The position numbers and the translations under genes were made by a program. This document shows positions 9,624 to 9,633 of a DNA stretch of 9,633 bases, one piece after another. Location of the stretch: assembly GCA_009392075.1 (NCBI GenBank), contig VFHG01000403.1:1-9633 (forward strand), in the 5' to 3' direction. Under the pieces are notes generated by a model that saw nothing but the letters and a program-made list of their open reading frames with translations, was not told the origin of the DNA and did no database searches. The stretch is from SAR202 cluster bacterium. Lineage in GTDB: Bacteria > Chloroflexota > Dehalococcoidia > UBA3495. Position 1 is the first letter of the stretch. Each line of letters opens with the position of its first letter.

Positions 9624-9633
9624 TAGTAGTTTT

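Overview
The window looks like a housekeeping segment of a bacterial chromosome with moderately high GC. It carries six protein genes and no RNA gene, transposase, phage gene or CRISPR array that I can see. The gene content and the style of the lipoprotein (an acidic N-terminal half joined to a DUF3105 domain) suggest a Chloroflexota-type bacterium, perhaps a marine or soil Dehalococcoidia/SAR202-like lineage. That placement is inference from protein style, not a computed phylogeny.

Layout. Positions 1-4347 (minus) hold a large glutamate synthase gene (gltB type) whose C-terminal end runs off the left edge. A 470-base gap (4348-4817) carries its leader: a candidate extended -10 promoter inside a spaced inverted repeat, a second weaker promoter, several hairpins and a strong intrinsic-terminator hairpin about 75 nt before the gltB ATG. 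It also holds the terminator of the next gene. Positions 4818-6305 (minus) encode a 495-residue lipoprotein ending in a DUF3105 domain. A 271-base intergenic region (6306-6576) contains divergent sigma70-type promoters whose -35 boxes form a palindrome. To its right lies rsfS (ribosome silencing factor, plus strand, apparently with a non-ATG start). rsfS ends at a bidirectional terminator, facing a minus-strand cluster of ndk (nucleoside diphosphate kinase), a saccharopine-dehydrogenase-like oxidoreductase and tsaB (tRNA t6A biosynthesis). The cluster is transcribed right to left, with 2 bp between tsaB and the oxidoreductase gene and 64 bp before ndk.

How the genes fit together. GltB is the glutamine-to-glutamate arm of ammonia assimilation. 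RsfS links ribosome activity to nutrient state, Ndk balances nucleoside triphosphates, and TsaB supports decoding of ANN codons. They share a growth and translation theme but no single pathway is visible. I see no convincing new defence or mobile system. The most interesting parts are regulatory (the gltB leader and the divergent promoter palindrome) and the DUF3105 fusion lipoprotein.
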